Assembly: GCF_020733635.1 (NCBI RefSeq)
Contig: NZ_JAJFZL010000001.1
Span: forward strand, 6,510,001-6,574,000
DNA: 64,000 bases
Reading direction: 5' to 3'
Source of the DNA: Nocardia spumae
GTDB lineage: Bacteria > Actinomycetota > Actinomycetes > Mycobacteriales > Mycobacteriaceae
Part shown: positions 35,612-44,817 of the stretch, in pieces
Layout: the number at the start of each line of letters is the position of its first letter
How positions within the stretch are numbered: position 1 is the stretch's first letter
Position numbers and translations under genes: made by a program
The notes under the pieces: model-generated
Seen by the model: only the letters and a program-made list of their open reading frames with translations
What the model was told of the DNA's origin: nothing
Databases searched by the model: none

Positions 35612-36858
35612 GAGGCCACGTCGGCGGCGCCCATCAGTTCGCGCGCGGAGTGCATCGCCAGCTGCGGCGCACCCACGTCGACGGTCGGCATACCGGTGCG
35701 CGCCGCCGTCATCGGGCCGATGGTCGATCCGCACGGCAGATCCGCGCGGTGCACGTATCGCTGCAGCGGCACCCCGGCCTGCGCGCAGGCCAGTGCGAAG
35801 GCTCCGGCGCCCACTGCGTCGGTGGCATAGCGCAGATTCTGATTCACCTTCAGCACCGGTCCGCCGCCGACCTCGATGCGGTGGGAGGGCTCGTGCCGAT
35901 CGGGATAGTTCGGGTGGGTGGCATGGGCCATATCGCCGGAGGCGCACACCGAACCGGCCAGTGCCGCCAGATAATCCGCGCGGCCGCCGCCACGGGCCAG
36001 CACGATCCGTTCCAGGGTCGCGGGCAGCAAATCCGACTGCGCGCCGCGATCGGACTGGCTGCCGACCTCTTCGTGATCGAACATCGCCAGCACCGGAGTG
36101 ACGTCGCCGCCGTGCTCGACCGCGGTGAGGAATGCCCGCAGCCCGGCGTAGCAGGTGGCCTGATTGTCCAGCCGCGGCGCACTCACCAGATCGCGGTCAC
36201 GGCCGACCAGCCGGCTCGGCTCCAGATCGTGGGTCATCAGCTCCCAGCCGAGCACATCGTCGACCTCCACCCGCGCCTGTTCGGCGATGTGTGCCAGGAA
36301 GGATCGCGGCCGCTCCCCCAGGCCCCAGATCCCGTTCACATGACGCTGTGGATCAAGGCTGACCCCACGCCGATCCTCGGATAGATGGATGGCCAGCTGC
36401 GGCACCCGCAGCAGCGGATCGTCGATCCGCACCAGCCGCTCCCCGAGCCCGTTGCCCTCCCGGACGGTGAGCCGGCCCGAAATTCCCAGGTCCCGATCGA
36501 GCCAGGAATTGAGCCACGCGCCGCCGTAGGGTTCCAGACCGACCAGCTGCCACCCCGCGACGGCCAGATCGGGATGCTGTTTGACCCGCAGATTCGGGCT
36601 GTCGGTATGCGCGCCGACCACCCGGAACGCACCGGCGGGATCGGTATCCGCACCCACCCAGGCCACCAGCGAGCCCCCGCGGATGACGAAGTAGCGGCCC
36701 GTCGCGTCACCACCGGTCCACGGCCGCGCCTCCGGCAGTTCGGTGAAACCGTGCTCGGCCAATTCGGCTGCGACGGTGCGGCATACGTGAAAGGGGGACG
36801 GCGAGGCGTCGACGAAGGCGCACAACCCGGACGCCGTCGCGGTGGTGGAGACGGACAT
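35560..36858 (-). CDS. pepC: M18-family aminopeptidase (aspartyl aminopeptidase-like, PepC)
   Basis: Cytoplasmic dinuclear zinc aminopeptidase (432 aa). Metal and catalytic motifs are [16 protein letters not shown] (His and Asp), [14 protein letters not shown] (bridging Asp), [15 protein letters not shown] (Glu-Glu) and near the C-terminus [20 protein letters not shown] then LAMHSARE (His). [20 protein letters not shown] is a typical M18 N-terminus. It corresponds to M. tuberculosis Rv0800 (pepC), within the same purL-purQ interval. The C-terminal 17 codons overlap antisense with the mannosyltransferase gene. Confidence 0.92.
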   Translation of the reverse strand: MSVSTTATASGLCAFVDASPSPFHVCRTVAAELAEHGFTELPEARPWTGGDATGRYFVIRGGSLVAWVGADTDPAGAFRVVGAHTDSPNLRVKQHPDLAVAGWQLVGLEPYGGAWLNSWLDRDLGISGRLTVREGNGLGERLVRIDDPLLRVPQLAIHLSEDRRGVSLDPQRHVNGIWGLGERPRSFLAHIAEQARVEVDDVLGWELMTHDLEPSRLVGRDRDLVSAPRLDNQATCYAGLRAFLTAVEHGGDVTPVLAMFDHEEVGSQSDRGAQSDLLPATLERIVLARGGGRADYLAALAGSVCASGDMAHATHPNYPDRHEPSHRIEVGGGPVLKVNQNLRYATDAVGAGAFALACAQAGVPLQRYVHRADLPCGSTIGPMTAARTGMPTVDVGAPQLAMHSARELMGAADVASYAAALAAFLIPAAAGR

Positions 36859-36905
36859 ACCGGCGATCCTAACCGCTGCCGGAAATGCCGCATTTCACGT
36901 GCGCG

Positions 36906-37340
36906 TCAGTCGGACTGAGTCTCGATCATCAGCTCGAGCAAACGCAGCAATTCCGCGTGATTTCGCGCGCCGATTCGTTTACGCAATTCCTCTTCGGCGA
37001 GCGCTTCCTGCTCACGCACGGAATCCACCAGATCCGTCCCGCGATGGGTCAGACCGATGAGAATGCGCCGGCGATCGTCCTCGGCGGCGATGCGAAAGAT
37101 CAGGCCGCGCTCGGCCAGGGCATCGGCATGACGGGTGGCCGAGGAGGGCGCGAGCTGGGCGCGAACCGCCAGCTCACTCATCGTGATGCCGGAACGGTCG
37201 GACAGATTCGAGAGCATCGCCCACTGGTCGGCGGTCAACTGCCGGGCGCACAACGCGGCGTCGAGATGACGCAGCCAACCGCGTTCCGCAGCCCGCAGCG
37301 CCCCGTGCAGCGTGGCGACGCCGCTTACCATGGTCGACAT
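36906..37340 (-). CDS. MarR-family transcriptional regulator
   Basis: Winged-helix regulator (144 aa). HGALRAAERGWLRHLDAALC is the dimer helix. The DNA-binding part reads ITMSELAVRAQLAPSSATRH then ADALAERGLI, with the wing DDRRRILIGLTHRG (DxRxxxxxLT, the MarR signature). Start ATG 37340, with a second Met at residue 4. It is divergent from the broken amide-binding protein gene 45 bp away and may have regulated it. Ligand unknown. Confidence 0.87.
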   Translation of the reverse strand: MSTMVSGVATLHGALRAAERGWLRHLDAALCARQLTADQWAMLSNLSDRSGITMSELAVRAQLAPSSATRHADALAERGLIFRIAAEDDRRRILIGLTHRGTDLVDSVREQEALAEEELRKRIGARNHAELLRLLELMIETQSD

Positions 37341-37385
37341 ATTCTGCGCCCCATCATTTCGCTCGGATACGAAGAAGGGTACCGA

Positions 37386-38170
37386 ATGTTCTCCTTCGAC
37401 GAGAGCCCGGACGACGTGGTAGAGGTCCTGAATATCGTGCCGCTACAGGGGCCGGCGGGAATTGTCGCGCCGTCCTGTGAAGCCGCGATTTCCCTGGCCG
37501 CGAAAGAAATCAACAGCGGCACCGGAATTCTGGGCCGGGAAGTCCGGGTCACCACACTCGACGGCGGCCGCAGCCCCGCCGCGGTCGCCGACGAGGTCTC
37601 GGCGCTGCTGGCGACCGGCCTGATCGACGCCATCACCGGATGGCACATCTCGGCGGTCCGCCAGGCCGTCGCCCAGGTCACCGCGGGCCGGGTCCCGTAT
37701 CTGTTCGCCAACGTGTACGAGGAGTTGCCGAACGAACCGGCCGAGGTGGTGATGATCGGCGAGGCCCCCAGCGGCCACATCCTGGGGTGAGCCCGGTCAT
37801 CGACGAACAACTCCTGCTGGCCGCCGGGCCCGCCGCCAATACGAACGTGTATGTGGCGTCGAGCCTGTTTCCCGACGTCGGGGCCGATTCCGGCCGGTTC
37901 GAGCGCTACCACGGCCTGCACGGCAGGTTCGCCCCGAAGCTCACCTACTTCGGCAACACCGCCTACGAGGCCCTGCACACGCTGCGCGCGATGGCACATG
38001 CGGTCGGCTCGCTGGAGGTGCCGCGTATCCGCGGCGCGCTGCACGACGGACTACTGCTGGAGACGCCCTCGGGTGGACGGATGTACCGCGACAATCACGC
38101 GGTCCGGCCACCCAGCCTGATCGCTCGGGCCGAGGGCGTGGACCTGCGGATCATCGATACCCTCTTCTGA
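37386..38170 (+). pseudogene. Broken substrate-binding protein gene (Peripla_BP type I, amide/urea-binding AmiC/UrtA-like)
   Basis: Two adjacent fragments read as the two ends of one type I periplasmic-binding-fold protein. Fragment 1 (37386-37790, 134 codons) opens with VVEVLNIVPLQGPAGIVAPS and runs through the first lobe to a premature TGA. Fragment 2 (37787-38170, shifted frame, GTG overlapping that stop) resumes at DEQLLLAAGPAANTNVYVAS and ends with the last lobe (GNTAYEALHTLRAMAHAV). Intact relatives are about 350-400 residues, so roughly 100 or more middle residues are missing. No signal peptide, like the cytoplasmic amide sensor AmiC. An internal deletion with frame loss is inferred. 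Confidence 0.7.
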
Positions 38171-38194
38171 CCGGCGATGCCGGACTCCCACCGG

Positions 38195-38878
38195 TCAGGC
38201 GGTGACGAGGCTGTCGAGCACCGACAGGAATATCCCCAGTCCGTCGTCACTCGGGCCGGTCAGCGGTTCGGTGGCGTGCTCGGGATGCGGCATCAGGCCG
38301 ACGACGCGGCCGTCGGCCGAGGCGATACCCGCGATTCCACGCTGCGAGCCGTTCGGGTTGTCGCCCGCGTAGCGGAACACCACCCGGCCCTCACCCTCCA
38401 ACTCGTCGAGCACCTGCTCCGAGGCCTGATAGCGGCCCTCCGCGTTCTTGACCGGGATCAGGATCTGCGCGTCCGCGTCGTAGCGCGAGGACCACACCGT
38501 CGCGGTGGATTCCACCCGCAGCCACTGATCGCGGCAGACGAAGTGCAGACCCTCGTTGCGGGTCAGCGCGCCGGGCAGCAACCCGGCCTCGCACAGCACC
38601 TGGAAGCCGTTGCAGATCCCCAGTACCGGCATACCCTTACCGGCGGCCTCGACGACCTTGCCCATCACCGGCGCGAACCGCGCGATGGCGCCGGCCCGCA
38701 GATAGTCACCGTAGGAGAACCCGCCCGGCACGATCACCGCGTCGACGCCCTTGAGGTCGGCATCGGCATGCCACAGGCTCACGGCCTCGGCACCGGCCAG
38801 GCGGACCGCACGCGCCGCATCGACATCGTCGAGCGTGCCCGGGAAGGTGATGACACCGATACGCGCAGTGCTGGTCAC
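38195..38878 (-). CDS. purQ: Phosphoribosylformylglycinamidine synthase subunit PurQ (glutaminase)
   Basis: Class I glutamine amidotransferase (227 aa) that feeds ammonia to PurL. The nucleophile Cys is in [20 protein letters not shown], the oxyanion and entry motif is [19 protein letters not shown], and the catalytic His-x-Glu is in [15 protein letters not shown]. The GTG start overlaps the purS stop (GTGA), and the pair is cotranscribed on the minus strand. The stop codon lies in a 7-bp inverted repeat (TGACCGG...CCGGTCA, 38168-38197) shared with the converging pseudogene, perhaps a weak terminator. Confidence 0.96.
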   Translation of the reverse strand: MTSTARIGVITFPGTLDDVDAARAVRLAGAEAVSLWHADADLKGVDAVIVPGGFSYGDYLRAGAIARFAPVMGKVVEAAGKGMPVLGICNGFQVLCEAGLLPGALTRNEGLHFVCRDQWLRVESTATVWSSRYDADAQILIPVKNAEGRYQASEQVLDELEGEGRVVFRYAGDNPNGSQRGIAGIASADGRVVGLMPHPEHATEPLTGPSDDGLGIFLSVLDSLVTA

Positions 38879-39111
38879 GGCAGCCGCACCACTTTCCAGT
38901 CCTCGATCACCGTATTGGCGAGCAGGCCCTCGGCGATCTTCTCGAGTTCCGCATCGCTGACGCTCTCGTCGATATCGAGTTCGAACCGCTTGCCCTGCCG
39001 CACATCCGACACACCCGGGAAACCCAGGCGTCCGAGCGCGCCGACGATGGCCTGACCCTGCGGATCCAGGATCTCGGCCTTCGGCATCACCTCGACCACA
39101 ACTCGTGCCAC
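38875..39111 (-). CDS. purS: Phosphoribosylformylglycinamidine synthase subunit PurS
   Basis: Small dimeric bridging subunit (78 aa) of the three-part FGAM synthase. [40 protein letters not shown] and [18 protein letters not shown] are typical of PurS. It overlaps purQ by 4 bp. Together with purQ and purL it completes the enzyme, although purL lies 4-7 kb away on the same strand. Confidence 0.95.
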   Translation of the reverse strand: MARVVVEVMPKAEILDPQGQAIVGALGRLGFPGVSDVRQGKRFELDIDESVSDAELEKIAEGLLANTVIEDWKVVRLP

Positions 39112-39215
39112 GCGTTGCTCCTCAAGCTGGTGGGGGATTACCGCAACAGCTTAATCGGCGCTGCTCGCGGGTGCCGCGCCGGGCCGGGCCGAGGGTGGAG
39201 CGCTAGCGTGGGTAC

Positions 39216-39860
39216 ATGCGCATCGCCCACTTCGGTCACTCCTGCGTTCTCGTCGAAATGAACGGCACGAAGATCCTGTTCGATCCGGGCACCTTCTCGC
39301 ACGGATTCGAGGGCATCACCGGACTCGACGCGATCGCCGTCACCCATCAGCATCCCGATCACATCGATCCGAACCGGATCGAGGCGCTGGTCGACGCCAA
39401 CCCGAACGCCCGGCTGCTCAGCGATCCGCAGACCGCCCAGCAACGCGGCGAATCGTGGGAGGCGGTGCACGCCGGCAACATCGTGAACATCGGCGATCTG
39501 CAGATCACCGGCGGCGGCGGACGGCACGCGGTCATCCACCCCGAACTGCCGGTCATCGACAACACCGTCTTTCAGCTCGGCAGCGCCGAGGATCCGGCAC
39601 AGTTCGTGCACCCCGGCGATTCGCTGTGGGTGCCGCCGGTACCGGTGGGCGTACTGGCCGTGCCCGCGGCGGCGCCCTGGATGAAGATCAGCGAGGCGGT
39701 GGATTATCTGCGCGCGGTGTCACCGCGTACCGCCATCCCCATCCACTACGGCATCCTCGCACCGGAGGCACAGGGCATCTATTTCGGCCGGTTGTCCGAA
39801 ATGCGCCCGGCCGATACCGAATTCGCGCTCATCGAACCCGAGGATCACGCGCAGTTCTGA
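39216..39860 (+). CDS. MBL-fold metal-dependent hydrolase (UlaG-like)
   Basis: Metallo-beta-lactamase-fold protein (214 aa). The metal-binding motif is VTHQHPDHIDPNRI (HxHxDH), the N-terminal strand MRIAHFGHSCVLVEM carries the family's early His, and a C-terminal IPIHYGIL supplies another His. Similar proteins include the L-ascorbate-6-phosphate lactonase UlaG and many of unknown substrate. ATG 39216 has TAGCGT 6 nt upstream with no ribosome-binding site, fitting a leaderless mRNA. Divergent from purSQ. Confidence 0.87.
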   Translation: MRIAHFGHSCVLVEMNGTKILFDPGTFSHGFEGITGLDAIAVTHQHPDHIDPNRIEALVDANPNARLLSDPQTAQQRGESWEAVHAGNIVNIGDLQITGGGGRHAVIHPELPVIDNTVFQLGSAEDPAQFVHPGDSLWVPPVPVGVLAVPAAAPWMKISEAVDYLRAVSPRTAIPIHYGILAPEAQGIYFGRLSEMRPADTEFALIEPEDHAQF

Positions 39861-39863
39861 GGT

Positions 39864-41234
39864 TCACCCCGCATAGGAGGCCAGGAACAACGCCTCCGTC
39901 AAAGCCATCCGTTCGATTTCGCCGGGATCCACACTCTCGTTGGGCGCGTGGATCAGGCACTTCGGTTCCTCGACGCCGATCAGCATGATCTCGGCGTCGG
40001 GGTAGGTGTCGGCGAAGACATTGCACAGCGGAATCGAGCCACCCTGTCCCTGGGTGGTGGTCGGCCTGCCGTAGGCGGCGGCGAAGGCGGCGTCCATCGC
40101 CGCACGCGCGGGACCACCGGTACCGGAGCGGAACGGCGACCCGGTGGCCTCTGTGTCGATCCGCACCCGGGCGCCCCACGGCGCCCGCGATTCCAGGTGT
40201 GCGGTCAGGGCTTTCAGCGCGGCGCCGGGGTCGGTACCGGGCGGGATACGGAGATTCAGCCGGGCCCGGGCGCTGGGCTGGATCGCCGCCGCCGAGCCGA
40301 CCACGGGCGGCACGTCGATGCCGAGCACGGTCAGCGCGGGCCGGGCCCAGAGCATATCGGAGACGGTGCCACCACCCAGCAGCTCGACACCGTCGAGCAC
40401 ACCGGCGTCGGCGCGGAACCGGTCGACCGGATACTGCGCTCCGTCCCACACCTGATCGGCCGCCAACCCGGCGATGGTGGTGTTGCCGGCCTCGTCACGC
40501 ACGGTGGCGAGCAGCTGGATCAGCGCGGCCACGGCATCGGGCGCCGCACCGCCGAACATGCCCGAATGCAGTGGGCCGGAGAGCGTTTCGACGGTGACGA
40601 GGACATTCACGTTACCGCGCAAGGTCTGGGTGAAGGTCGGCACGCCGACGGCGAAGTTGCCGCAGTCCGCGATCAGCAGCGCGTCGGCGCGCAGCAGGTC
40701 CGCATGTCCGGGCACGAAGGCCTCCAGCCCTCCGGTGCCCTGTTCCTCCGAGCCCTCGGCCACGAGCGTGATCCCCACCGGATAGTCCTTGCCGCCCACC
40801 GTGTTCCGCAATGCCCGCAGGGCCGTCAGATGGGTGACGATATTGCCCTTGCAGTCCGCCGCACCACGTCCGTACCACCGGCCGTCCCGTTCCGTGAGCT
40901 CCCACACCGGGGTATGCCAGGCCGCGTCGTCGAGGGGCGGCTGCACATCGTAATGGCAGTACAGCAGTACTGTGGGCGCACCCGCGGGAGCCGGGTACCG
41001 GGCCACGACCGCCTTACTGCCGTCGGGGGTTTCGTGCAGCGCCGCATCGGACAGGCCCAGCTCGGTGAACGCCTCCGCCACCCACTGCGCGGCCCGATGA
41101 CACTCCTGCGGCGGGAACTGCCGGGCATCGGCTACCGAACGATACGAGACAAGCTGGGCCAGATCCGTTTTCGCCTGCGGCATGAGCGAGCGCACCTGCT
41201 CCCGCAGGGCGGTGGTCCGCGCTTCGTCGGTCAT
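39864..41234 (-). CDS. M20-family metallopeptidase (dipeptidase)
   Basis: Cytoplasmic zinc dipeptidase (456 aa). Metal ligands and catalytic residues appear in VLLYCHYDVQPP (His, catalytic Asp), YGRGAADCKGNIV (bridging Asp), LVAEGSEEQGTGG (catalytic Glu-Glu) and LIADCGNF. The dimerisation domain follows (LRGNVNVLVTVETLSGPLHS). CNDP/DapE-like dipeptidases share this pattern. Substrate unknown. ATG 41234 (MTDEARTT) with GAGAGG upstream is chosen over 41252. It is last in the gadC-hypothetical-dipeptidase operon, 14 bp after the middle gene. Confidence 0.9.
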   Translation of the reverse strand: MTDEARTTALREQVRSLMPQAKTDLAQLVSYRSVADARQFPPQECHRAAQWVAEAFTELGLSDAALHETPDGSKAVVARYPAPAGAPTVLLYCHYDVQPPLDDAAWHTPVWELTERDGRWYGRGAADCKGNIVTHLTALRALRNTVGGKDYPVGITLVAEGSEEQGTGGLEAFVPGHADLLRADALLIADCGNFAVGVPTFTQTLRGNVNVLVTVETLSGPLHSGMFGGAAPDAVAALIQLLATVRDEAGNTTIAGLAADQVWDGAQYPVDRFRADAGVLDGVELLGGGTVSDMLWARPALTVLGIDVPPVVGSAAAIQPSARARLNLRIPPGTDPGAALKALTAHLESRAPWGARVRIDTEATGSPFRSGTGGPARAAMDAAFAAAYGRPTTTQGQGGSIPLCNVFADTYPDAEIMLIGVEEPKCLIHAPNESVDPGEIERMALTEALFLASYAG

Positions 41235-41248
41235 CGCACACCGGCCTC

Positions 41249-41710
41249 TCACTTGGTGGTATCGCCGAGTTTCAGTTTCGCAACCTGCTCGAGGTAGGTG
41301 GGCAGGCGGTCCGGACAGTAGGTGTCGACCGCGAGTTCGGTCGCCGCCACCACATCGCGATCGACGATCACCGGGCGAATACCGGGCCCACCGGCGCCGG
41401 TGGCGATCGCATCCCGATACCGGGCCGCGATCAGCGGTGACGACGGATCCGAGCAGATCAATCCACCGTCGTCACCGAGCGTATCGGCGATCCGGTCCGG
41501 ATCGGGTGCGGGCAGCCCCGCCGCGACCAGTCGCTCGTGCAGGCGATGCGCCGGTTCCGCCGCGTGCGCGTCGTCGCGTTTCTGCTCGAACACCAGCAGC
41601 CCGACGATCGCCAGCGCCACCAGCACCGCCGCGACGGTCACGTTCACGATCCGCCGATTACGTGTCTGCTCAGCGGTTTCCGCCGGATGCGAGCCGGCCG
41701 GGCCGGTCAC
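41249..41710 (-). CDS. Membrane-anchored protein of unknown function in the gadC operon
   Basis: 153-aa protein with a cytoplasmic N-terminus (VTGPAGSHPAETAEQTRNRR), one membrane helix (about 23-43, VNVTVAAVLVALAIVGLLVF) and an outer domain of about 105 residues with two cysteines (GGLICSD and DTYCPDRLPTYL). The helix-rich outer domain resembles DUF732-type secreted actinobacterial proteins (RLHERLVAAGLPAPDPDRIA), but the match is weak. GTG 41710 overlaps the gadC stop by 4 bp, so it is cotranslated with the antiporter. Role unknown. Confidence 0.7.
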   Translation of the reverse strand: MTGPAGSHPAETAEQTRNRRIVNVTVAAVLVALAIVGLLVFEQKRDDAHAAEPAHRLHERLVAAGLPAPDPDRIADTLGDDGGLICSDPSSPLIAARYRDAIATGAGGPGIRPVIVDRDVVAATELAVDTYCPDRLPTYLEQVAKLKLGDTTK

Positions 41711-43137
41711 GACAGCGCCTCCGCCGGGACCTCGATCTTCCAGCCGGGCCGGCGGAACCGCAGGAACAGATAGGGAATCAGCAGACCGACGACGCCCATG
41801 CCCGCGCCGATGATCACGATGTAACTCCACGCTCCCCCGCTGCCGTACTGCGAAGGCGGGACGAAGCCGATGAGGAAGGCCGCCACCGACGCGGCACTAC
41901 CCAAGCCGCACAGTGCGATCAGCCCCGGCGCCCGATAGCCGCGCGGATGGTCCGGCTGTCTGCGGCGCAACCGGGCGGCCGCGGCGAACATCAGCACGTA
42001 CATGATCAGATAGACCTGGGTGGTGATCACCGACAGAATCCAGTAGGCGCTGGACACGTTCGGGATGAATGCGTAGAGCAGCGCCAGCAGGGTCGTGAAG
42101 ATACCCTGGGCCACCAGCATGTTCTGCTGCACACCGTGTTTGTTGACGCGGGTCAGCACGGGTGGCAGATAGCCTTCAGACCGGCCGATCAGCAGCAGGC
42201 CCTTCGACGGCCCGGCCAGCCAGGTCAACATGCCGCCCAGCGCCGCGGCGACCAGCATGATGCCGAGAATCGGTGTGAGGAAACCGATTCCGAAGTAGTT
42301 GAAGAATCCGTCGAAGGCCTGCATCACACCGGCGGTCAGGCTCAGGCTCTGCGCGGGCACCACCCAGCTGATCACCACCGCGGGAATGATGAAGATCGCC
42401 AGGACCAGCGCGACGGCCAGCACCATCGCCCGCGGATACTCCCGGGCCGGATTCCGCAACGACGAGACGTGGACCGCGTTCATCTCCATTCCGGCATAGG
42501 ACAGGAAGTTGTTGACGATCAGCACCAGACTGGCCACACCGGTCCACTGCGGCAGCAGATGACCGGTATCCATGGGCGCGGCCGACGGATTGCCCTGGGC
42601 GAGAAAGACGACGCCCAGCACGACCAGTAGCGCACCGGGCACCAGCGTCCCGATGACCAGTCCCATACTCGACAGTCCCGCAACGGTTTTCGTGCCCTGC
42701 GCGGAGACGAATACCCCCGCCCAGTAGATGACTATGATGACGATCGCGACATAGACGCCGTTGGCCGCCAGCGACGGATCGATGATGTAGGCGAACGTGC
42801 TGGCGACGTAGGCCAGCAGGCTCGGGTAGTAGAAGATCGTCATCGCGAACTGGCACCACACCGCGAGAAAGCCCAGCGGCTTGGACAATCCGTCGCCGAC
42901 CCAGTTGTAGACCCCGCCCTCCCAGCCGGAGGCCAGCTCCGCGGACACGAAGGCCGTGGGCAGCAGGAACAGCAGAGCCGGAACGACATAGAGGAATACG
43001 CAGGCCAGGCCGTAGACCGCCATCGTCGGCGCGGACCGGAGACTGGCCACCGAACTGGTGGTCATCAAGGCCAGCGTCACCCAGGAGATGTACCTGGTGA
43101 CCATGGGTTTCTCGGCGGTCGCCACCGCATTCGTCAT
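41707..43137 (-). CDS. gadC: Glutamate/GABA antiporter-like APC transporter (GadC-type)
   Basis: Twelve-helix amino acid/polyamine/organocation family transporter (476 aa). YISWVTLALMTTSSVASLRS and GGVYNWVGDGLSKPLGFLAV are close to bacterial glutamate:GABA antiporters. NNFLSYAGMEMNAVHVSSLR in helix 6 and the NPAREYPRAM motif also match. The start ATG 43137 follows GGAGGAG. Divergent from a glutamate decarboxylase gene 213 bp away, so exchange of external glutamate for internal GABA (acid resistance) is the best reading. Substrate is inferred from context. Confidence 0.87.
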   Translation of the reverse strand: MTNAVATAEKPMVTRYISWVTLALMTTSSVASLRSAPTMAVYGLACVFLYVVPALLFLLPTAFVSAELASGWEGGVYNWVGDGLSKPLGFLAVWCQFAMTIFYYPSLLAYVASTFAYIIDPSLAANGVYVAIVIIVIYWAGVFVSAQGTKTVAGLSSMGLVIGTLVPGALLVVLGVVFLAQGNPSAAPMDTGHLLPQWTGVASLVLIVNNFLSYAGMEMNAVHVSSLRNPAREYPRAMVLAVALVLAIFIIPAVVISWVVPAQSLSLTAGVMQAFDGFFNYFGIGFLTPILGIMLVAAALGGMLTWLAGPSKGLLLIGRSEGYLPPVLTRVNKHGVQQNMLVAQGIFTTLLALLYAFIPNVSSAYWILSVITTQVYLIMYVLMFAAAARLRRRQPDHPRGYRAPGLIALCGLGSAASVAAFLIGFVPPSQYGSGGAWSYIVIIGAGMGVVGLLIPYLFLRFRRPGWKIEVPAEALS

Positions 43138-43221
43138 TACCGCTCCTCCAGTCACGCAGGCCCGACGACTCGAATTTCACCGGTAGAGCAAATGATCACA
43201 GCGACGCCGCCGCAGGAACAC

Positions 43222-43251
43222 TCTGCCACTACAGAGCCGTAAATTGGCAGA
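43222..43251. promoter_or_regulatory. Inverted repeat in the gadC/gadB divergent promoter region
   Basis: TCTGCCA (43222-43228) and TGGCAGA (43245-43251) are a perfect 7-bp inverted repeat with a 16-bp spacer, in the middle of the 213-bp divergent region. An AT-rich patch (AAATTGGCAGAATTAT) overlaps the right arm. It is a candidate operator for coordinate control of gadB and gadC. No regulator gene is nearby. Confidence 0.45.
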
Positions 43252-43350
43252 ATTATCGATGCCCATCCCGCCGTTCGTTAACTTTCCGCAATCTCTGCGG
43301 GCATCATGGAGTACGACTCGACCACGATCGGAACCACCGGAGAGGACGAG

Positions 43351-44784
43351 ATGGCCGCATCATCGGAGTCCGACGACCTGTTCGCGATGCCCGACCTGGA
43401 TCGCGGCGCGCCCAAACACACCTTCCCCCAGCGCGAGATGATGCCACAGGAGGCCTATCAGATCGTGCACGACGAGCTGATGCTCGACGGCGTCTCGCGC
43501 ATGAATCTGGCTACCTTCTGCACCACCTGGATCGACGAGTTCGCCGAGCGGCTGATGGCTCAGAGCGTGGCGAAGAACATCGTCGACAAGGACGAGTATC
43601 CACAGACCGCCGAGGTCGAGCGCCGCTGTGTGCGCATGGTCGCCGATCTGTGGCACGCACCCGACCCCGAATCCGCGCACGGCACCTCCACCACCGGCTC
43701 CAGCGAGGCCGCCATGCTCGGCGGTCTGGCCGCCAAGACGCGCTGGCGCAAACAGGGCGGGCAGGGCATTCCCAATTTCGTCTGCGGACCGGTCCAGGTG
43801 TGCTGGGAGAAGTTCGCCCGCTACTTCGACGTGGAGATCCGGCAGGTGCCCTTGCGCGGCGACCGCTACACCCTGCATCCGGACGATATTGCGGCGCACT
43901 GTGATTCGAACACCATGATGGTGGTCGCGACCATGGGCCAGACCTTCACCGGCCTGTTCGAGGACATCGCCGCGATCAGCGCGGCCCTCGACGATATCCA
44001 GTCCACGACCGGATCGGACATCCCACTGCACGTCGATGCCGCCAGCGGCGGATTCCTGGCACCGTTCACCGCGCCGGATCTGGTGTGGGACTTCCGACTA
44101 CCACGAGTGAAGTCGATCAACGCCTCCGGACACAAAACCGGTCTGGCGCCGTTGGGCAGCGGCTGGGCGATCTGGCGCGACCACGACGACCTGCCGGCGG
44201 AACTGATCTTCGATGTCGACTATCTGGGCGGCAGCATGGCCACCTTCAATCTCAATTTCTCCCGGCCGGGCGGCCAGGCGATCACCCAGTACTACGACTT
44301 CATCCGGCTGGGCCGCACCGGCTACACCCGCCTGCAATCGGCGATCTACCGGGTCGGCGAACATCTGGCCCGGGGCCTGACCGCCACCGGACTGTTCGAC
44401 ATGATCCACGACAGCTCCCCCGAACGCGGGATCAGCGCGGTGTCGTGGCGGTTGCGCGAGGATCCCGGCTTCAATCTCTACGACCTGTCCGAACGGCTGC
44501 GCTCGCGGGGCTGGCTGATCGCGGCCTATCCCCTGCCGGCGAACCGGCAGGACGAGACGATCATGCGGGCGGTGATCCGGCACGGTTTCACCCACGATAT
44601 GGCCGATCTACTCCTGGCCGATATCCACCGCGGCATCGATCAGCTGCGCAAACACCCGCTGTCGGTCTCGCTCACCCGCCGGGACGCGGGTGGATTCACC
44701 CACGATGCGACCGCGGCGGTATCGGACGAGGCGATCGCGACCGCACTCGATCTACGACAGGCACCGGGCGAGGACGGCCACTGA
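43351..44784 (+). CDS. gadB: Glutamate decarboxylase
   Basis: PLP enzyme (477 aa) that turns glutamate to GABA and CO2, consuming a proton. The PLP lysine is Lys262 in INASGHKTGLAPLGSGW. The substrate-site region HGTSTTGSSEAAMLGGLAAK and LHVDAASGGFLAPF (PLP-binding Asp) are conserved. FCTTWIDEFAERLMAQSVAK and KNIVDKDEYPQT are typical GadB. ATG 43351 is preceded by GGAGAGG with good spacing and is preferred to ATG 43306. The C-terminus extends about 30 residues past the catalytic fold. With gadC it forms an acid-resistance module. Confidence 0.94.
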   Translation: MAASSESDDLFAMPDLDRGAPKHTFPQREMMPQEAYQIVHDELMLDGVSRMNLATFCTTWIDEFAERLMAQSVAKNIVDKDEYPQTAEVERRCVRMVADLWHAPDPESAHGTSTTGSSEAAMLGGLAAKTRWRKQGGQGIPNFVCGPVQVCWEKFARYFDVEIRQVPLRGDRYTLHPDDIAAHCDSNTMMVVATMGQTFTGLFEDIAAISAALDDIQSTTGSDIPLHVDAASGGFLAPFTAPDLVWDFRLPRVKSINASGHKTGLAPLGSGWAIWRDHDDLPAELIFDVDYLGGSMATFNLNFSRPGGQAITQYYDFIRLGRTGYTRLQSAIYRVGEHLARGLTATGLFDMIHDSSPERGISAVSWRLREDPGFNLYDLSERLRSRGWLIAAYPLPANRQDETIMRAVIRHGFTHDMADLLLADIHRGIDQLRKHPLSVSLTRRDAGGFTHDATAAVSDEAIATALDLRQAPGEDGH

Positions 44785-44817
44785 TTCCGGAACTCGTGGC
44801 CGCACGCGCCGATGCGT

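Noticed and set aside
37787..38170. Independent functional gene for the second half of the binding protein
   Set aside because: It contains only the C-terminal part of the fold and starts in the wrong frame relative to the first half, so it is treated as part of one broken gene.
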